From Kitasatospora sp. GP82 (GTDB lineage: Bacteria > Actinomycetota > Actinomycetes > Streptomycetales > Streptomycetaceae), in NCBI RefSeq assembly GCF_029892105.1, contig NZ_JARZAJ010000005.1:124001-188000 (forward strand): a stretch of DNA of 64,000 nucleotides, in the 5' to 3' direction. Shown here piece after piece: positions 1 to 8,985 of this stretch. The stretch's first letter is position 1; every line of letters begins with the position of its first letter. The position numbers and the translations under genes were made by a program. A model generated the notes under the pieces. That model was not told where the DNA came from. It searched no databases and saw only the letters and a program-made list of their open reading frames with translations.

Positions 1-268
1 GCTCCTTCCTGAACCCGCTTCTGGACATGCCAAGGCGGGGCGTGGGGGTGGATGGAGTGCACGGAGGCGCAGCCCGCATGCGTGGGGGCGGGATCCGAGA
101 ACGGATGGTGGCGCGCCCGCGCCGGTTCCGGCACATACGGTAGAAGCGCGGCCGTCGGCCGTCAATGGTCTGAACCACCTCTGAAACACCCCTGAAGACC
201 TCGAACTTCCTTGTACAGCAGGGGCGTTGCCGGACAGGAGGCATCGGCCCCGGGCGCCGTCGCACGAG
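1..268. other. Left-edge stretch without a recognised gene
   Basis: No open frame here shows protein-family motifs or a convincing ribosome binding site. The stretch lies downstream of the phosphoglycerate mutase gene on the minus strand and probably contains the end or leader of a gene lying outside the window. I see nothing that identifies it. Confidence 0.4.
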
Positions 269-310
269 CGAGCCCCCTGCCACGCGGGAGATCCGCAGGC
301 AGGGGGCTCG
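269..310 (-). terminator. Intrinsic terminator hairpin after gpmA
   Basis: A perfect 13-bp inverted repeat (269-281 against 298-310, arm CGAGCCCCCTGCC) encloses a 16-nt loop. It lies 33 bp beyond the gpmA stop codon on the minus strand, the expected place for the end of that transcript. No long T-run follows, which is usual for actinomycete terminators. Confidence 0.8.
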
Positions 311-342
311 GTTGCGCTCGAGCACTCTTCGAGGCGCGGGGA

Positions 343-1101
343 CTACTTCTTGCCCTGGTTCTTCACGGCCTCGATGGCGGCCGCGGCGGCCTCGGCGTCC
401 AGGTAGCGGCCGCCCTTGACGACCGGCTTGAAGTCGGCGTCCAGCTCGTACACCAGCGGGATGCCGGTGGGGATGTTCAGGCCCGCGATGTCCTCGTCCG
501 AGATGCCGTCGAGGTGCTTGACCAGCGCACGCAGGCTGTTGCCGTGGGCGGTGACCAGGACGGTCCGGCCGGCGGCCAGGTCCGGGACGATCGCGTCGTA
601 CCAGTACGGCAGCATGCGCTCGACGACGTCCTTGAGGCACTCGGTGCGCGGGCGCAGCTCGCTCGGGATGTCGGCGTAGCGGGCGTCACCGGCCTGCGAG
701 TACTCGGCGTCGTCGGCGAGCACCGGCGGCGGGGTGTCGTACGAGCGGCGCCAGAGCTGGAACTGCTCCTCGCCGAACTCGGCCAGGGTCTGGGCCTTGT
801 CCTTGCCCTGGAGCGCACCGTAGTGGCGCTCGTTCAGGCGCCAGCTGCGGCTGACCGGGATCCAGTGGCGGTCGGCCTTGTCCAGGGCGATCTGCGAGGT
901 GCGGATAGCGCGGCGCAGCAGGGAGGTGTGCACCACGTCGGGGAAGAAGCCCTCGGCGGCGAGCAGCTCGCCACCGCGCGCAGCCTCCTTCTCGCCCTTC
1001 TCGTTGAGGTCGACGTCGACCCAGCCGGTGAAAAGGTTCTTCTGGTTCCACTGGCTCTCGCCGTGGCGGAGCAGGATGAGTCGGTACGTCGTGTCAGCCA
1101 T
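343..1101 (-). CDS. gpmA: 2,3-bisphosphoglycerate-dependent phosphoglycerate mutase
   Basis: This 252-aa cytoplasmic glycolytic enzyme interconverts 3- and 2-phosphoglycerate. The histidine-phosphatase signature RHGES is at residues 12-16, with His13 as the expected phospho-acceptor, and the second catalytic histidine lies in HGNSLR at about residue 186. The stretch [15 protein letters not shown] is the classic dPGM substrate-binding segment. Length matches bacterial dPGM (about 250 aa), so the protein is complete. The ATG start gives the standard N-terminus. It is followed by a strong terminator and is upstream, on the same strand, of nothing obviously co-transcribed except possibly the YbjN gene 140 bp before it. 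In Streptomyces coelicolor the equivalent gene is also close to mshA, which supports the call. Confidence 0.97.
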   Translation of the reverse strand: MADTTYRLILLRHGESQWNQKNLFTGWVDVDLNEKGEKEAARGGELLAAEGFFPDVVHTSLLRRAIRTSQIALDKADRHWIPVSRSWRLNERHYGALQGKDKAQTLAEFGEEQFQLWRRSYDTPPPVLADDAEYSQAGDARYADIPSELRPRTECLKDVVERMLPYWYDAIVPDLAAGRTVLVTAHGNSLRALVKHLDGISDEDIAGLNIPTGIPLVYELDADFKPVVKGGRYLDAEAAAAAIEAVKNQGKK

Positions 1102-1241
1102 GGCTCACAGCTTAATGGAGCCGGAAAACCGCCGACCGGGCCGAAAGCCTTTCCGTAAGGTGCATGTACGGCATATGCCGCTTACATGTTCGCCGAGCGG
1201 CCCCTCCTGCATCGGGGCTGCCCGGGGCCGCCCGGGGCCGC

Positions 1242-1784
1242 TCAGCCCTGATCGGTCGGCTGCGGCGGGGTCGCCGGCCCGGCCGGGACGGACAGATGGG
1301 CGAAGGCTTCGAGGTTGCGGGTGGACTCGCCACGCTTGGTGCGCCACTCCCACTCGCGCCGGATGGCGGAGGCGAAGCCGAGTTCGAGCAGGGTGTTGAA
1401 GGGCTCGTCGGCGTTCTCCAGCACGGTGCCGAGCAGCCGGTCCACCGCGTCCGCGGTCAGCGCCTCCAGCGGGAGGCGGCCCGCGAGGTAGACGTCGCCA
1501 AGGCCGTCGATGGCGTACGCGACCCCGAACAGGCGGGTGTTGCGTTCCAGCAGCCAGCGGTAGACCGCCTCGTGGTTCTCGTCAGGGCGGCGGATCACGA
1601 ACGCGTTCACCGAGAGCGTGTGGTCCCCGATGCGCAGTGCGCAGGTGGTGGCCAGCTTCCGGGTGCCCGGCAGCGAGGCGACCAGGGTGTACGGGTCGGT
1701 TGCGGCCGGTTCCCAGGCCACCTCGGCCTCGTCCAGTGCGGCGCGGAGCAGGCCGAGAGCGTCGTCCTTCGTGCGGATTGCCAT
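1242..1784 (-). CDS. YbjN domain-containing protein
   Basis: A 180-aa cytoplasmic protein of the YbjN (bacterial sensory-transduction-like, type III secretion chaperone-like fold) family, with no known enzymatic role. Recognisable family stretches are LPGTRKLATTCALRIGDH, VIRRPDENHEAVYRWLLERN and AIDGLGDVYLAGRLPL. The protein carries no signal peptide or membrane helix. An ATG at 1784 gives the family-like N-terminus MAIRTKDDAL; a GTG 30 bp upstream is possible, and neither has a good ribosome binding site. Homologues sit between mshA and gpm in Streptomyces, the same arrangement as here, but this context does not reveal a function. Confidence 0.85.
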   Translation of the reverse strand: MAIRTKDDALGLLRAALDEAEVAWEPAATDPYTLVASLPGTRKLATTCALRIGDHTLSVNAFVIRRPDENHEAVYRWLLERNTRLFGVAYAIDGLGDVYLAGRLPLEALTADAVDRLLGTVLENADEPFNTLLELGFASAIRREWEWRTKRGESTRNLEAFAHLSVPAGPATPPQPTDQG

Positions 1785-1917
1785 GGAGGAGACGCTACTC
1801 GGCGGTAGGGGCACAGTGCAGCCGGGTCGGCCGGTGTCTGCGCAGCACCTTCGTGGGCCGAGCTCGGCCCTGCGCCCCGGGCCCGGCCGATGAGCCAGGC
1901 CGTACGGCCCCGCCCGG

Positions 1918-1963
1918 CGCAGCCGATCGCCCCGGCCCGGCGCAGCCGATCGCCCCGGGCCGG
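1918..1963. repeat. 23-bp tandem duplication
   Basis: Two adjacent copies of a 23-bp unit starting CGCAGCCGATCGCCCC occupy 1918-1940 and 1941-1963 with one mismatch. They lie in the spacer between the mshA stop and the YbjN start. Probably a slippage or local duplication product; no function is visible. Confidence 0.8.
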
Positions 1964-1998
1964 GGCGTCAGCGCAACCGGCCACCCCGGGCCGGAGCG

Positions 1999-3369
1999 TC
2001 AGGACAGGCGGAGCCGGGAGCGCCCCAGACGCCCTGCCGGGCGGGTGAGCGCGCCCGCGTACACCTCCGCCGTGGCGGCGGCGGCCGCGTTCCAGCCGAA
2101 GGCCGCCGCGTGCCGGGCGGCGGCCTCGCCCTGCTGTCCGACCAGCTCGGGCCGGGTGACATACGGGTGCAGCGCCTCGGCCCAGGCGTGCGGGTCGTGG
2201 CCGTGCACCAGGGTGCCCGTACGGCCGTCCTGGACGGCGACCGGGAGACCGCCGACCGCTGCCGCGACCACCGGCGTGCCGCACGCCTGCGCCTCCAGGG
2301 CCACCAGACCGAAGGACTCGCTGTACGAGGGCATCACCAGCGCCGAGGCGGCCCGGTACCACTCGGCGAGCTGCGGCTGGCCGACCGGCGGGTTGAAGCG
2401 GACCACGTCCGAGATACCGAGCTGGGCGGAGAGCTTGTGCAGGCTCTCCGGCCTCTCGAGGCCGGTGCCGGAGGGGCCGCCGACGACCGGGACGACGAGC
2501 CGCTCGCGCAGCTCCGGCGCCCGCTCCAGCAGCACCGCGACGGCCCTGAGCAGCACATCGGGCGCCTTGAGCGGCTGGATCCGACCGGCGAACAGCAGGA
2601 CCGCGGCGTCCTGCGGCAGGCCGAGCCCGGCCCGCGCGGCAGCGCGGTCACCGGGCCGGAAGACGTCCAGATTGACGCCGGGATGGACGACGGCGAGCTG
2701 GTCCCGGCGCGCGGAGTAGTGGTGCGAGAGCTCGTCGGCCTCCTCGGCGGTGTTGGCGATCAGCCGGTCCGCAGCCTCGACCACCTGGGTCTCACCGATC
2801 ACCCGCGCCGCCGGCTCCGGGGTGTCGCCCTCGGCGAGCGCGGCGTTCTTGACCTTGGCCATGGTGTGCATGGTGTGCACCAGCGGCACGCCCCAGCGCT
2901 CGGCGGCCAGCCAGCCGACCTGCCCGGAGAGCCAGTAGTGCGAGTGCACCAGGTCGTAGTGGCCCGGACGGTGCCCGGCCTCGGTGCGCAGCACGCCGTG
3001 GGTGAAGGCGCAGAGCTGGGCAGAAAGGTCCTCCTTGAGCAGCCCCTCGTACGGGCCCGCCGTGACGTGCCGGACCAGCACCCCGGGGGCGAGCGGGACG
3101 GTGGGCGCGTCCTCCGAGCGAGTCGCCCGGGTGAAGATCTCGACCTCGATGTCCAGCTCGGCCAGGCGCTTGGCCAGCTCGACGATGTAGACGTTCATCC
3201 CGCCCGCGTCGCCCGTGCCCGGCTGGTGCAGCGGCGAGGTGTGGACGCTCAGCATGGCTATCCGGCGCGGCCGACGGGAGCGCCCGCCGACCAGTGCCTG
3301 CAGACGCCCACGGGCGGGTGGAAGCCCGATCTGGGCACGAAGTGCCGTCCGTACGGGGTGCTGGGTCAC
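1999..3369 (-). CDS. mshA: D-inositol-3-phosphate glycosyltransferase
   Basis: This 456-aa GT4-family enzyme transfers GlcNAc from UDP-GlcNAc to 1-L-myo-inositol 3-phosphate, the first step of mycothiol synthesis. The N-terminal Rossmann domain starts with [20 protein letters not shown] (residues 39-58), where the GGMNVY loop binds substrate. The C-terminal nucleotide-sugar domain has the retaining-glycosyltransferase motif [17 protein letters not shown] at about 350-366. Length is normal for MshA. A basic, alanine-rich N-terminal extension of about 35 residues is typical of Streptomyces forms, so the ATG at 3369 is plausible. It is transcribed divergently from the methyltransferase gene at 3635. 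Mycothiol is the actinomycete redox thiol, which fits the inferred host. Confidence 0.96.
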   Translation of the reverse strand: MTQHPVRTALRAQIGLPPARGRLQALVGGRSRRPRRIAMLSVHTSPLHQPGTGDAGGMNVYIVELAKRLAELDIEVEIFTRATRSEDAPTVPLAPGVLVRHVTAGPYEGLLKEDLSAQLCAFTHGVLRTEAGHRPGHYDLVHSHYWLSGQVGWLAAERWGVPLVHTMHTMAKVKNAALAEGDTPEPAARVIGETQVVEAADRLIANTAEEADELSHHYSARRDQLAVVHPGVNLDVFRPGDRAAARAGLGLPQDAAVLLFAGRIQPLKAPDVLLRAVAVLLERAPELRERLVVPVVGGPSGTGLERPESLHKLSAQLGISDVVRFNPPVGQPQLAEWYRAASALVMPSYSESFGLVALEAQACGTPVVAAAVGGLPVAVQDGRTGTLVHGHDPHAWAEALHPYVTRPELVGQQGEAAARHAAAFGWNAAAAATAEVYAGALTRPAGRLGRSRLRLS

Positions 3370-3634
3370 CGGGCTGAAGCCTCCTCTTGCTCCCCGACTG
3401 CCGTGGCCATGCTGTTCCTGCGGGCTGTGCTGCTACTGCGTGCCTGTCCTGCGTGCCGGGCCAGCGGGCGTGCCTGCCGCGCCGAACCGCCGGGGCTCCT
3501 GCCCTGCCTGGACACCGCCTATGGGCGGTGGCTCGGACGGGCATTCGTCCAGTGTGACAACTTCGGGGTCGATGGCCGGTATTCCCGTCTCGCTGGATGA
3601 GATGGGCCGACATCGGCCACGTAGGCTGCCTGGC

Positions 3635-4456
3635 ATGGCCGCCTCGTTCGATCCCTCCCCCGCCCGTGGGCGCTCCGCCCGCCCGGTCGGCACGGTGACC
3701 CGAGGCACGACCAACACCAACCGGCTGCGCCGGATGGACCGCTGGATCGCCCACACCCTGGGCCCCGTGCTGCGCTCGGCCGACCGGCCACCCGTCGCCG
3801 TGGACCTCGGCTACGGCGCTGCACCATGGACCGCCGTCGAGCTCTCGAACCGGCTGCGGGCGGTGCGGACGGACATACGGGTGGTGGGGATCGAGATCGA
3901 GCCCGAGCGGGTCGCGGCCGCCCTTCCGTACGCCGAACCGCCGCTGCTGACCTTCCGGCGCGGCGGCTTCGAGGTGCCGCTGGACGGGGCGGCGCCACTG
4001 CTGATCCGGGCGGCGAACGTGCTGCGACAGTACGAGGAGTCGGCGGTCGCCGCGGTCTGGGAGCGGCTCTGCGGACGACTGGCACCCGGTGGCCTGCTGG
4101 TCGAGGGGACGTGCGACGAGATCGGCCGACGGCACGTCTGGGTCGCGCTCGGCCCCGAAGGGCCCAGGACGGTGACCTTCGCCGCCCGGCTGGGCGGGCT
4201 CGGCCAGCCCTCCGATCTGGCCGAACGGCTGCCCAAGGCGCTCATCCACCACAACGTTCCCGGGCGTCCGGTGCACGCGTTCCTGACCGACTTCGACCGG
4301 GCGTGGTCGGCCGCGGCGCCGTACGGAGCGTTCGGGGCGCGCCAGCGATGGGTGGCCGCCTGCACGGCGCTGGCGGGCAACTGGCCACTGGCGGACGCGC
4401 GAGGGCGCTGGCGGCAGGGCGAGGTCACGGTGCCGTGGAGCGCGCTGGCCCCGTAG
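3635..4456 (+). CDS. Class I SAM-dependent methyltransferase
   Basis: A 273-aa cytoplasmic protein with a Rossmann SAM-binding signature VAVDLGYGAAPWTAVEL near residue 52, followed by an acidic loop VVGIEIEPERV that would contact the SAM ribose. The later stretch LAPGGLLVEGTCDEIG corresponds to the strand after motif III. Its substrate cannot be predicted. The ATG at 3635 is chosen because coding-like sequence and the conserved N-terminal block (GTTNTNRLRRMDRWI) start there; longer in-frame upstream sequence overlaps the mshA control region. It is divergent from mshA, an arrangement common in Streptomyces. Confidence 0.88.
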   Translation: MAASFDPSPARGRSARPVGTVTRGTTNTNRLRRMDRWIAHTLGPVLRSADRPPVAVDLGYGAAPWTAVELSNRLRAVRTDIRVVGIEIEPERVAAALPYAEPPLLTFRRGGFEVPLDGAAPLLIRAANVLRQYEESAVAAVWERLCGRLAPGGLLVEGTCDEIGRRHVWVALGPEGPRTVTFAARLGGLGQPSDLAERLPKALIHHNVPGRPVHAFLTDFDRAWSAAAPYGAFGARQRWVAACTALAGNWPLADARGRWRQGEVTVPWSALAP

Positions 4457-4621
4457 CGGGTCCGCCTCGGCCTCGGGCCCTGGACACTTCGACTCCCTGA
4501 CGGGCCACGGGATTTCACTCGAACGAGTTATCGAATATCCCTAGCATGTTGACGCCCCATCACGTCACCATGGACGCAGCCGTATGAACCGCCGGTTTCA
4601 ACCCAAGGGCCTGAGCCTCCG

Positions 4622-5173
4622 TCAGCTCATGGGCCCCAGTGCGCGCCAGACCCGCTCGAAGACCTCGTACGCCTCCGCTCCGAACAGTACGAACCGAATC
4701 TCAGCCAGCTCCGCCCGCTCCGCCAGTTCCGCCGCCGCTTCCGTGGCAGTCACGAGGGCGATCCGTGCCACGTCCTCCAACGGCCACCCGTACACCCCGG
4801 CCGAGATCGCCGGGAACGCCACCGTCCGCGCCCCCAACTCGACCGCCACCCGCAGCGATTCCCGATAGCAGGAAGCCAGCAGCCCGGCCCGCTGCTCGTA
4901 CTCCTCCGGCAGATACACCGGCCCGACCGTGTGCACGACCCACCTGGCCGGCAGCCGGCCGGCCCTCGTGGCGACTGCCCGACCGGTCAGCAGACCCTTG
5001 CCGTAACGCGAGGCCCGCAAGCTGCGGCAGTCCTCCAGAATCTCCGGGCCGCCCCGGCGGTGGATGGCGCCGTCCACCCCACCGCCGCCGAGCAGGGAGG
5101 AGTTAGCGGCGTTCACAATCGCGTCCACCTGCTGCTCGGTGATGTCACCCTCGACCAGCGTGATCTGTGTCAC
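4622..5173 (-). CDS. Macrodomain protein (O-acetyl-ADP-ribose deacetylase type)
   Basis: A 183-aa single-domain macro protein. The ADP-ribose binding signature is clear: [19 protein letters not shown] followed by [10 protein letters not shown], and [13 protein letters not shown] for the diphosphate-binding loop. This is the MacroD/YmdB type, which hydrolyses O-acetyl-ADP-ribose or mono-ADP-ribosyl esters. I choose the GTG at 5173 ([12 protein letters not shown]) because the fold starts immediately; the 27 preceding in-frame residues look non-coding. It stands alone, convergent with the methyltransferase gene. A second, different macrodomain gene occurs at 17878-18384. Confidence 0.93.
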   Translation of the reverse strand: MTQITLVEGDITEQQVDAIVNAANSSLLGGGGVDGAIHRRGGPEILEDCRSLRASRYGKGLLTGRAVATRAGRLPARWVVHTVGPVYLPEEYEQRAGLLASCYRESLRVAVELGARTVAFPAISAGVYGWPLEDVARIALVTATEAAAELAERAELAEIRFVLFGAEAYEVFERVWRALGPMS

Positions 5174-5388
5174 CGGACCGGACCTCCCGTCACACCGCCT
5201 CCACAGGGCGCCCACAGTAACCGCCCGGCCCGCTGAGAGCGTGGCAATTACCACATCGGCGCCGGTCGGCCAGAGAAATCCCCGGAGATCACGTTATGGT
5301 CGCGAGAAGCTCCCCGACGCACGGTGCCATGCGGGCACTGAGCACGGATCTCAGCCGTTGCCCAGTCGGGGAAAGGGAGGATCGACCA

Positions 5389-7236
5389 ATGCCCGCAACG
5401 GGAGACGGGCGGGCACCGCGTGCCTCGTACCGGCCGGGCAGCACCGGCGGAGTCTTGACCGAACGTGCCGGCAGCACGACTGAGCACGCCGCCGGCCAGA
5501 CCATCGGCGCGGCCGCCGATCAGCTGGACGGCGGCGGCGAGACCGCCTCTGGCCGGTCGGCCAGGCGGACAGCAGGACTCGCTGCCCTCCGAAGGGACGG
5601 ACGCGTCAGCGGGCGGACCGACAGCAAAATGAACGCCCGGGCAGGCGAACCCGACCTCGAGGACACCGAATCCGCCGCCGTGCACGCGGACGGGCAGGAC
5701 GGGCAGCCCGAAGGACGGATCGGCAGCCGCAACGACAGGCGCATCGACGGCGGCACCAGCCCCATACCGCACCCTCGCGGTACCAACGGCATCCCCGTGA
5801 CACCCTCCCGCGGCACGCCGTTCCGACTGCTCGTCATCGAGAGCGACGTCTCCGACGCGGTGCTGATCGAACAGCTGGTCGCCGACAGCGGTGCCGCCAT
5901 CGAGATCCACTGGGCTCACGGGATCGACCAGGCCGCCGCTCTTCTCTCTCCCACCCTGCCCGCGGCTCGCCGGAGCCGCCCGCGCGGTTCCGACTTCAGC
6001 TGTGTCCTGCTCGACCTGGCCGCCCCCGGCGAGCTGCCCGCCCTGCCGGACTCGTCGGGCGTGTCCGGCCCGCCCGGCCCGCACAGCCGACCCGGACTGC
6101 TCAGCCGGCCCGACGGCTCCGGCCGGCCGGACGCCAACGACGGCACCGAGGGCCTTGACTCCCCGGACGGCTTGGACGGGCTGCGCGAGCTTCTTCGGCG
6201 CGCGCCACACACCGCCGTCGTGGTCCTGACCGACGCCGGCAGCGCCGAGCTGGGCGCGGCCGCCGTCGCGGCAGGAGCCCAGGACTTCCTCGTCAAGCAC
6301 GAGACCGACGGACCACTGCTGGCCCGCGCCCTGCGCTACGCGGTCGAGCGCAAGCGGGCCGACGAGTCGCAGCGCCGACTGGTCGAGGCCGAGCTGCGCG
6401 GCCAGGAGAACGCGCGCCTGCAGCGGCACCTGCTCCCCACCCCTCTCCTCGACGGGGCCGGGCTCGCCTTCACCCGCCGCTACCGCCCCGGCCGCCGCCG
6501 GGCACTCCTCGGCGGCGACTTCTACGACGCCGTCCGTACCGGCGACGGCACCGTCCATGTGGTGATCGGCGATGTCTGCGGCCATGGTCCGGACGAGGCC
6601 GCCCTCGGTGTCGCCCTCCGGATAGCGTGGCGCACCCTGGTCTTCGCCGGGCTCACCGGCGAGAAGCTCCTCAGCACGCTTCAACACGTCCTGGAGCACG
6701 AGCGGCGCAGCGACGAGATCTTCGCGACGCTCTGCATGCTGGTGCTCTCCCCCGAGCCGACTGCCCCGACTCCCTCGGCCTCCCCGGCTCCTCACGCTCC
6801 CGCGGCTCCGGCCTCCGCCGGGGCGGTGGAGCACGCCCAGCTCTATCTGGCCGGGCACCCTGCCCCGCTGCTGCTCCGGCCGGAGGGGCGGCCCGTGCTG
6901 CTCCCGTCCGACCAGGCCGGCCCGGCGCTGGGGCTGGTCCCGTGCGACGACGGCCAGGCGGTCTGGCCCGCCCAGCATCTGGAGCTCCAGCCCGGCTGGC
7001 GGCTGATGCTCTACACGGACGGGCTGGTCGAGGGCCGGGTCGGCGCCGGTTCCCCTCGGCTCGGCCAGGACGGCCTGGTCGAGCTGATCGGCGACCACCA
7101 GTCCACCGGCCTCACCCGTGGCCGGCTGGTCGACAGTGCCATCGCGGAGGTCGAGGAGCTCAACGGAGGCTCGCTGACCGACGACGTCGCCGTCCTGCTG
7201 CTGGAGCGCAACCCGGCGCCCGTCATCATGGGCTGA
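5389..7236 (+). CDS. Receiver-PP2C (SpoIIE-type) phosphatase with disrupted receiver
   Basis: A 615-aa signalling protein. The start at 5389 is set by a strong GGGAGG 8 bp upstream. Residues 1 to about 145 are low-complexity and probably disordered. A response-regulator receiver follows: FRLLVIESDVSD (beta1, acidic pair), CVLLDLA with the expected phospho-acceptor Asp209, AVVVLTD, and FLVKHE with the conserved lysine. Between Asp209 and GLDGLRELL (about residue 262) lies a Pro/Gly/Ser/Arg-rich insertion of roughly 45 residues absent from the canonical fold. The C-terminal PP2C/SpoIIE phosphatase has GGDFYDAV, GDVCGHGPDEAA, YTDGLVEGR and DDVAVLLLE, all metal-binding positions present, with a second Pro/Ala insert. 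Likely an anti-anti-sigma phosphatase controlled by an input kinase. Confidence 0.9.
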   Translation: MPATGDGRAPRASYRPGSTGGVLTERAGSTTEHAAGQTIGAAADQLDGGGETASGRSARRTAGLAALRRDGRVSGRTDSKMNARAGEPDLEDTESAAVHADGQDGQPEGRIGSRNDRRIDGGTSPIPHPRGTNGIPVTPSRGTPFRLLVIESDVSDAVLIEQLVADSGAAIEIHWAHGIDQAAALLSPTLPAARRSRPRGSDFSCVLLDLAAPGELPALPDSSGVSGPPGPHSRPGLLSRPDGSGRPDANDGTEGLDSPDGLDGLRELLRRAPHTAVVVLTDAGSAELGAAAVAAGAQDFLVKHETDGPLLARALRYAVERKRADESQRRLVEAELRGQENARLQRHLLPTPLLDGAGLAFTRRYRPGRRRALLGGDFYDAVRTGDGTVHVVIGDVCGHGPDEAALGVALRIAWRTLVFAGLTGEKLLSTLQHVLEHERRSDEIFATLCMLVLSPEPTAPTPSASPAPHAPAAPASAGAVEHAQLYLAGHPAPLLLRPEGRPVLLPSDQAGPALGLVPCDDGQAVWPAQHLELQPGWRLMLYTDGLVEGRVGAGSPRLGQDGLVELIGDHQSTGLTRGRLVDSAIAEVEELNGGSLTDDVAVLLLERNPAPVIMG

Positions 7237-7276
7237 CTGCCAGGGCTGTTGCGGACTGTTGCGGGCCGCGAAACGC

Positions 7277-7313
7277 GGTGGGAGCGGTACCCGATCGGGG
7301 TACCGCTCCCACC
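7277..7313. terminator. Bidirectional terminator
   Basis: A perfect 15-bp stem (7277-7291 against 7299-7313, arm GGTGGGAGCGGTACC) with a 7-nt loop sits between the convergent phosphatase gene and the DUF2516 gene and can end both transcripts. Confidence 0.85.
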
Positions 7314-7341
7314 ATCACTTCACCGTTCTACTGCACCGAGG

Positions 7342-7683
7342 TCACCACGGACCGTACGGGCCCGTGTTCCGCCGGTTGCCGTTGCCGCCGGAGCCACCGG
7401 TCAGCTGCCTGATGGCGGGGCGGACATCCACCATGTAGACGATCGCGGCGACCAGTCCGACCAGCGACAGCAGGGCGAACACACTGCCCCCGAGCAGCAG
7501 GTCCAGCGCAAGGGCGATGCCAAGAATGATCAACCAGAACTGCTTCGTCTTCTTGTCCGCCGCACGGTAGGCGTCCTCGCGCCGCGTCGCCGCGTCCACG
7601 AAGGCGAACAGCTTGAAGCACACCATCGCGGTGGTCAGCCACCAGAACGGGTTCAGGAAGTCGAAGAGCAGGATCTGCACCAC
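7342..7683 (-). CDS. DUF2516 family membrane protein
   Basis: A 113-aa integral membrane protein with three hydrophobic segments (about residues 5-30, 48-66 and 68-88). The aromatic N-terminal motif FLNPFWWLTTAMVCFKLFAF and the loop DAATRREDAYRAADKKTKQF are typical of DUF2516. It is the third gene of a set on the minus strand: HTH regulator, HbhA-like protein, then this. M. tuberculosis Rv0476, next to hbhA, is the positional counterpart, so a shared envelope role is likely but the molecular function is unknown. Confidence 0.9.
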   Translation of the reverse strand: MVQILLFDFLNPFWWLTTAMVCFKLFAFVDAATRREDAYRAADKKTKQFWLIILGIALALDLLLGGSVFALLSLVGLVAAIVYMVDVRPAIRQLTGGSGGNGNRRNTGPYGPW

Positions 7684-7833
7684 TGCGGTCTCCTCACTGC
7701 GGCTACGGCAGCACCGGCTTCGCCGACACCGGGGCGGGCAAGGTCACTTCCCATCGTGGCACGACCGGGCACCCGTACACCGGACAACGAACCGACCCTG
7801 CGGGATGTGCCCGCATTACTTCTCGGTGGACGC

Positions 7834-8415
7834 CTACTTCCCGGCGGCGGCCGCGGAGTCCTCACCGGAGCTCTCGGCGGGCTTCTCGCCGGACTTCCGC
7901 GCCCGCGGGGTCTTCTTCGCCGAGGCCGAAGCGGTCTCCTCAGCGGGCTCCTCTGCCACGATCCCGGCCTCGACGGGCTCCTCGGCATCGACCGCGACCA
8001 CGGCGGGCCCGGCCCCCTGGGTCTGCGTCCGGTCCTCGTCCTGGCCCTTGTCCACGACCGCCTTGCCGCGCACGGCCAGCTCGTCGTAGACCTCCTTCGC
8101 CTTGACGGCGAGCTCCGCCGCCCGGCCCACCTGCTGCAACGCGAAGACCTGGGCCTTCTCCTGCAGCACCTTGAGGTCGGTCGGCAGCGTGGTGACCGTC
8201 TCGGTCACCTTCGCCTGCGCCTCGACCAGCCGGGCCTGCGCCTCCTGCAGCCGGACCGCAGCCTTCTCCTGGGTGCCCTTACGGTCGGCCGCCAGCGCCT
8301 CGACCTTGCCGGGCACCTCGCGCAGCTTCTCGTACGCGAGATCGCCGGCGCCCGCGAGGGCGTACAGCGGAGTCGGGTCGCTGAGGGTCTTCTTGATCTC
8401 GTCGGTGATCGGCAT
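7834..8415 (-). CDS. Heparin-binding haemagglutinin-like coiled-coil protein
   Basis: A 193-aa protein with no signal peptide. Residues 1 to about 120 form a long amphipathic coiled coil (AAVRLQEAQARLVEAQAKV and similar heptads) after the start MPITDEIKKTLSDPTPLYAL, very like HbhA. The C-terminus is an acidic then Lys/Ala/Pro-rich tail (SAKKTPRARKSGEKPAES), the kind of tail that binds polyanions in mycobacterial HbhA. The ATG at 8415 has GGGAGG 7 bp upstream, which excludes an upstream in-frame start. It lies between the HTH regulator and DUF2516 gene, as in Rv0474-Rv0476. In a saprophyte the role is probably membrane or nucleoid organisation rather than adhesion; that is inference. Confidence 0.85.
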   Translation of the reverse strand: MPITDEIKKTLSDPTPLYALAGAGDLAYEKLREVPGKVEALAADRKGTQEKAAVRLQEAQARLVEAQAKVTETVTTLPTDLKVLQEKAQVFALQQVGRAAELAVKAKEVYDELAVRGKAVVDKGQDEDRTQTQGAGPAVVAVDAEEPVEAGIVAEEPAEETASASAKKTPRARKSGEKPAESSGEDSAAAAGK

Positions 8416-8520
8416 GACCGGTCCTCCCTTGCGTCGACGGCCCGGCCACGGGCCTGTCGTAGGTCTTCGCCCGGTGGCCACCCGGCTGGACGGCCACCCA
8501 TATTCAGTCGTTCGGTCCTT

Positions 8521-8562
8521 GTCGGCTGTTCAGCCCTTGTCGGCTGTTCAGCCCTTGTCGGC
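8521..8562. repeat. 18-bp tandem repeat at the 3' end of the HTH gene
   Basis: Two exact copies of GTCGGCTGTTCAGCCCTT (8521-8538 and 8539-8556) are followed by the first six bases of a third copy that belongs to the HTH gene's last codons. Each copy carries the TGA stop of the minus-strand gene, so the duplication adds redundant stop codons downstream without changing the protein. Confidence 0.85.
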
Positions 8563-8943
8563 GGGTATCGCCGCCGTCGCCCCGTCCGTCGACGGACCTT
8601 CCTTGTTCTCCTTCAGGAAGGCGTCGTAGACCGCGAGCAACGCCTGCTTCTGCCGCTCGTTGATCAGCGGATCGGCCAGGATCGCGGCTCTCAGTTCGAG
8701 CCCCTCACCCTGCCGTTCCTCCAGAATCCCGGCCTGGACGTACAGCGTCTCCGCCGAGATCCGCAGCGCCTTGGCGATCTGCTGCAGGATCTCCGCGCTC
8801 GGCTTGCGCAGCCCGCGCTCGATCTGGCTGAGGTACGGGTTGGACACACCGGCAGCCTCCGCCAGCTGCCGCAGCGAGAACTGTGCGTTCCGCCGCTGCT
8901 CCCGGATGTACTCGCCGAGCGAGCCGACGTTGAGTGAGGCCAT
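8548..8943 (-). CDS. XRE-family HTH regulator (Rv0474-like)
   Basis: A 131-aa DNA-binding protein. The helix-turn-helix of the Cro/CI type spans residues 5-62, with FSLRQLAEAAGVSNPYLSQI and RGLRKPSAEILQQIAKALRI, both highly characteristic of an actinomycete-wide family. The C-terminal part (ILADPLINERQKQALLAVYD) likely dimerises. The ATG at 8943 gives the standard MASLNVGSLGEYIREQRR N-terminus; longer versions run into the palindromic promoter region. It heads the HTH-HbhA-DUF2516 set. The near-perfect palindrome 18 bp upstream of its start suggests autoregulation and control of the downstream genes. Confidence 0.93.
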   Translation of the reverse strand: MASLNVGSLGEYIREQRRNAQFSLRQLAEAAGVSNPYLSQIERGLRKPSAEILQQIAKALRISAETLYVQAGILEERQGEGLELRAAILADPLINERQKQALLAVYDAFLKENKEGPSTDGATAAIPADKG

Positions 8944-8960
8944 ACCCGCAGTCTGCTCCG

Positions 8961-8984
8961 CCCTGCTTGCAAATGCAAGCAGGG
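8961..8984. promoter_or_regulatory. 24-bp perfect palindrome, probable operator
   Basis: Arms CCCTGCTTGCA (8961-8971) and TGCAAGCAGGG (8974-8984) are perfect reverse complements around a 2-bp centre. It sits 18 bp before the HTH regulator start and is a natural site for its own product or another dimeric repressor. Confidence 0.7.
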
Positions 8985-8985
8985 C

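Noticed and set aside
2110..3600. A 496-aa open frame on the plus strand across mshA
   Set aside because: No motifs; it is antisense to the well-supported MshA gene.
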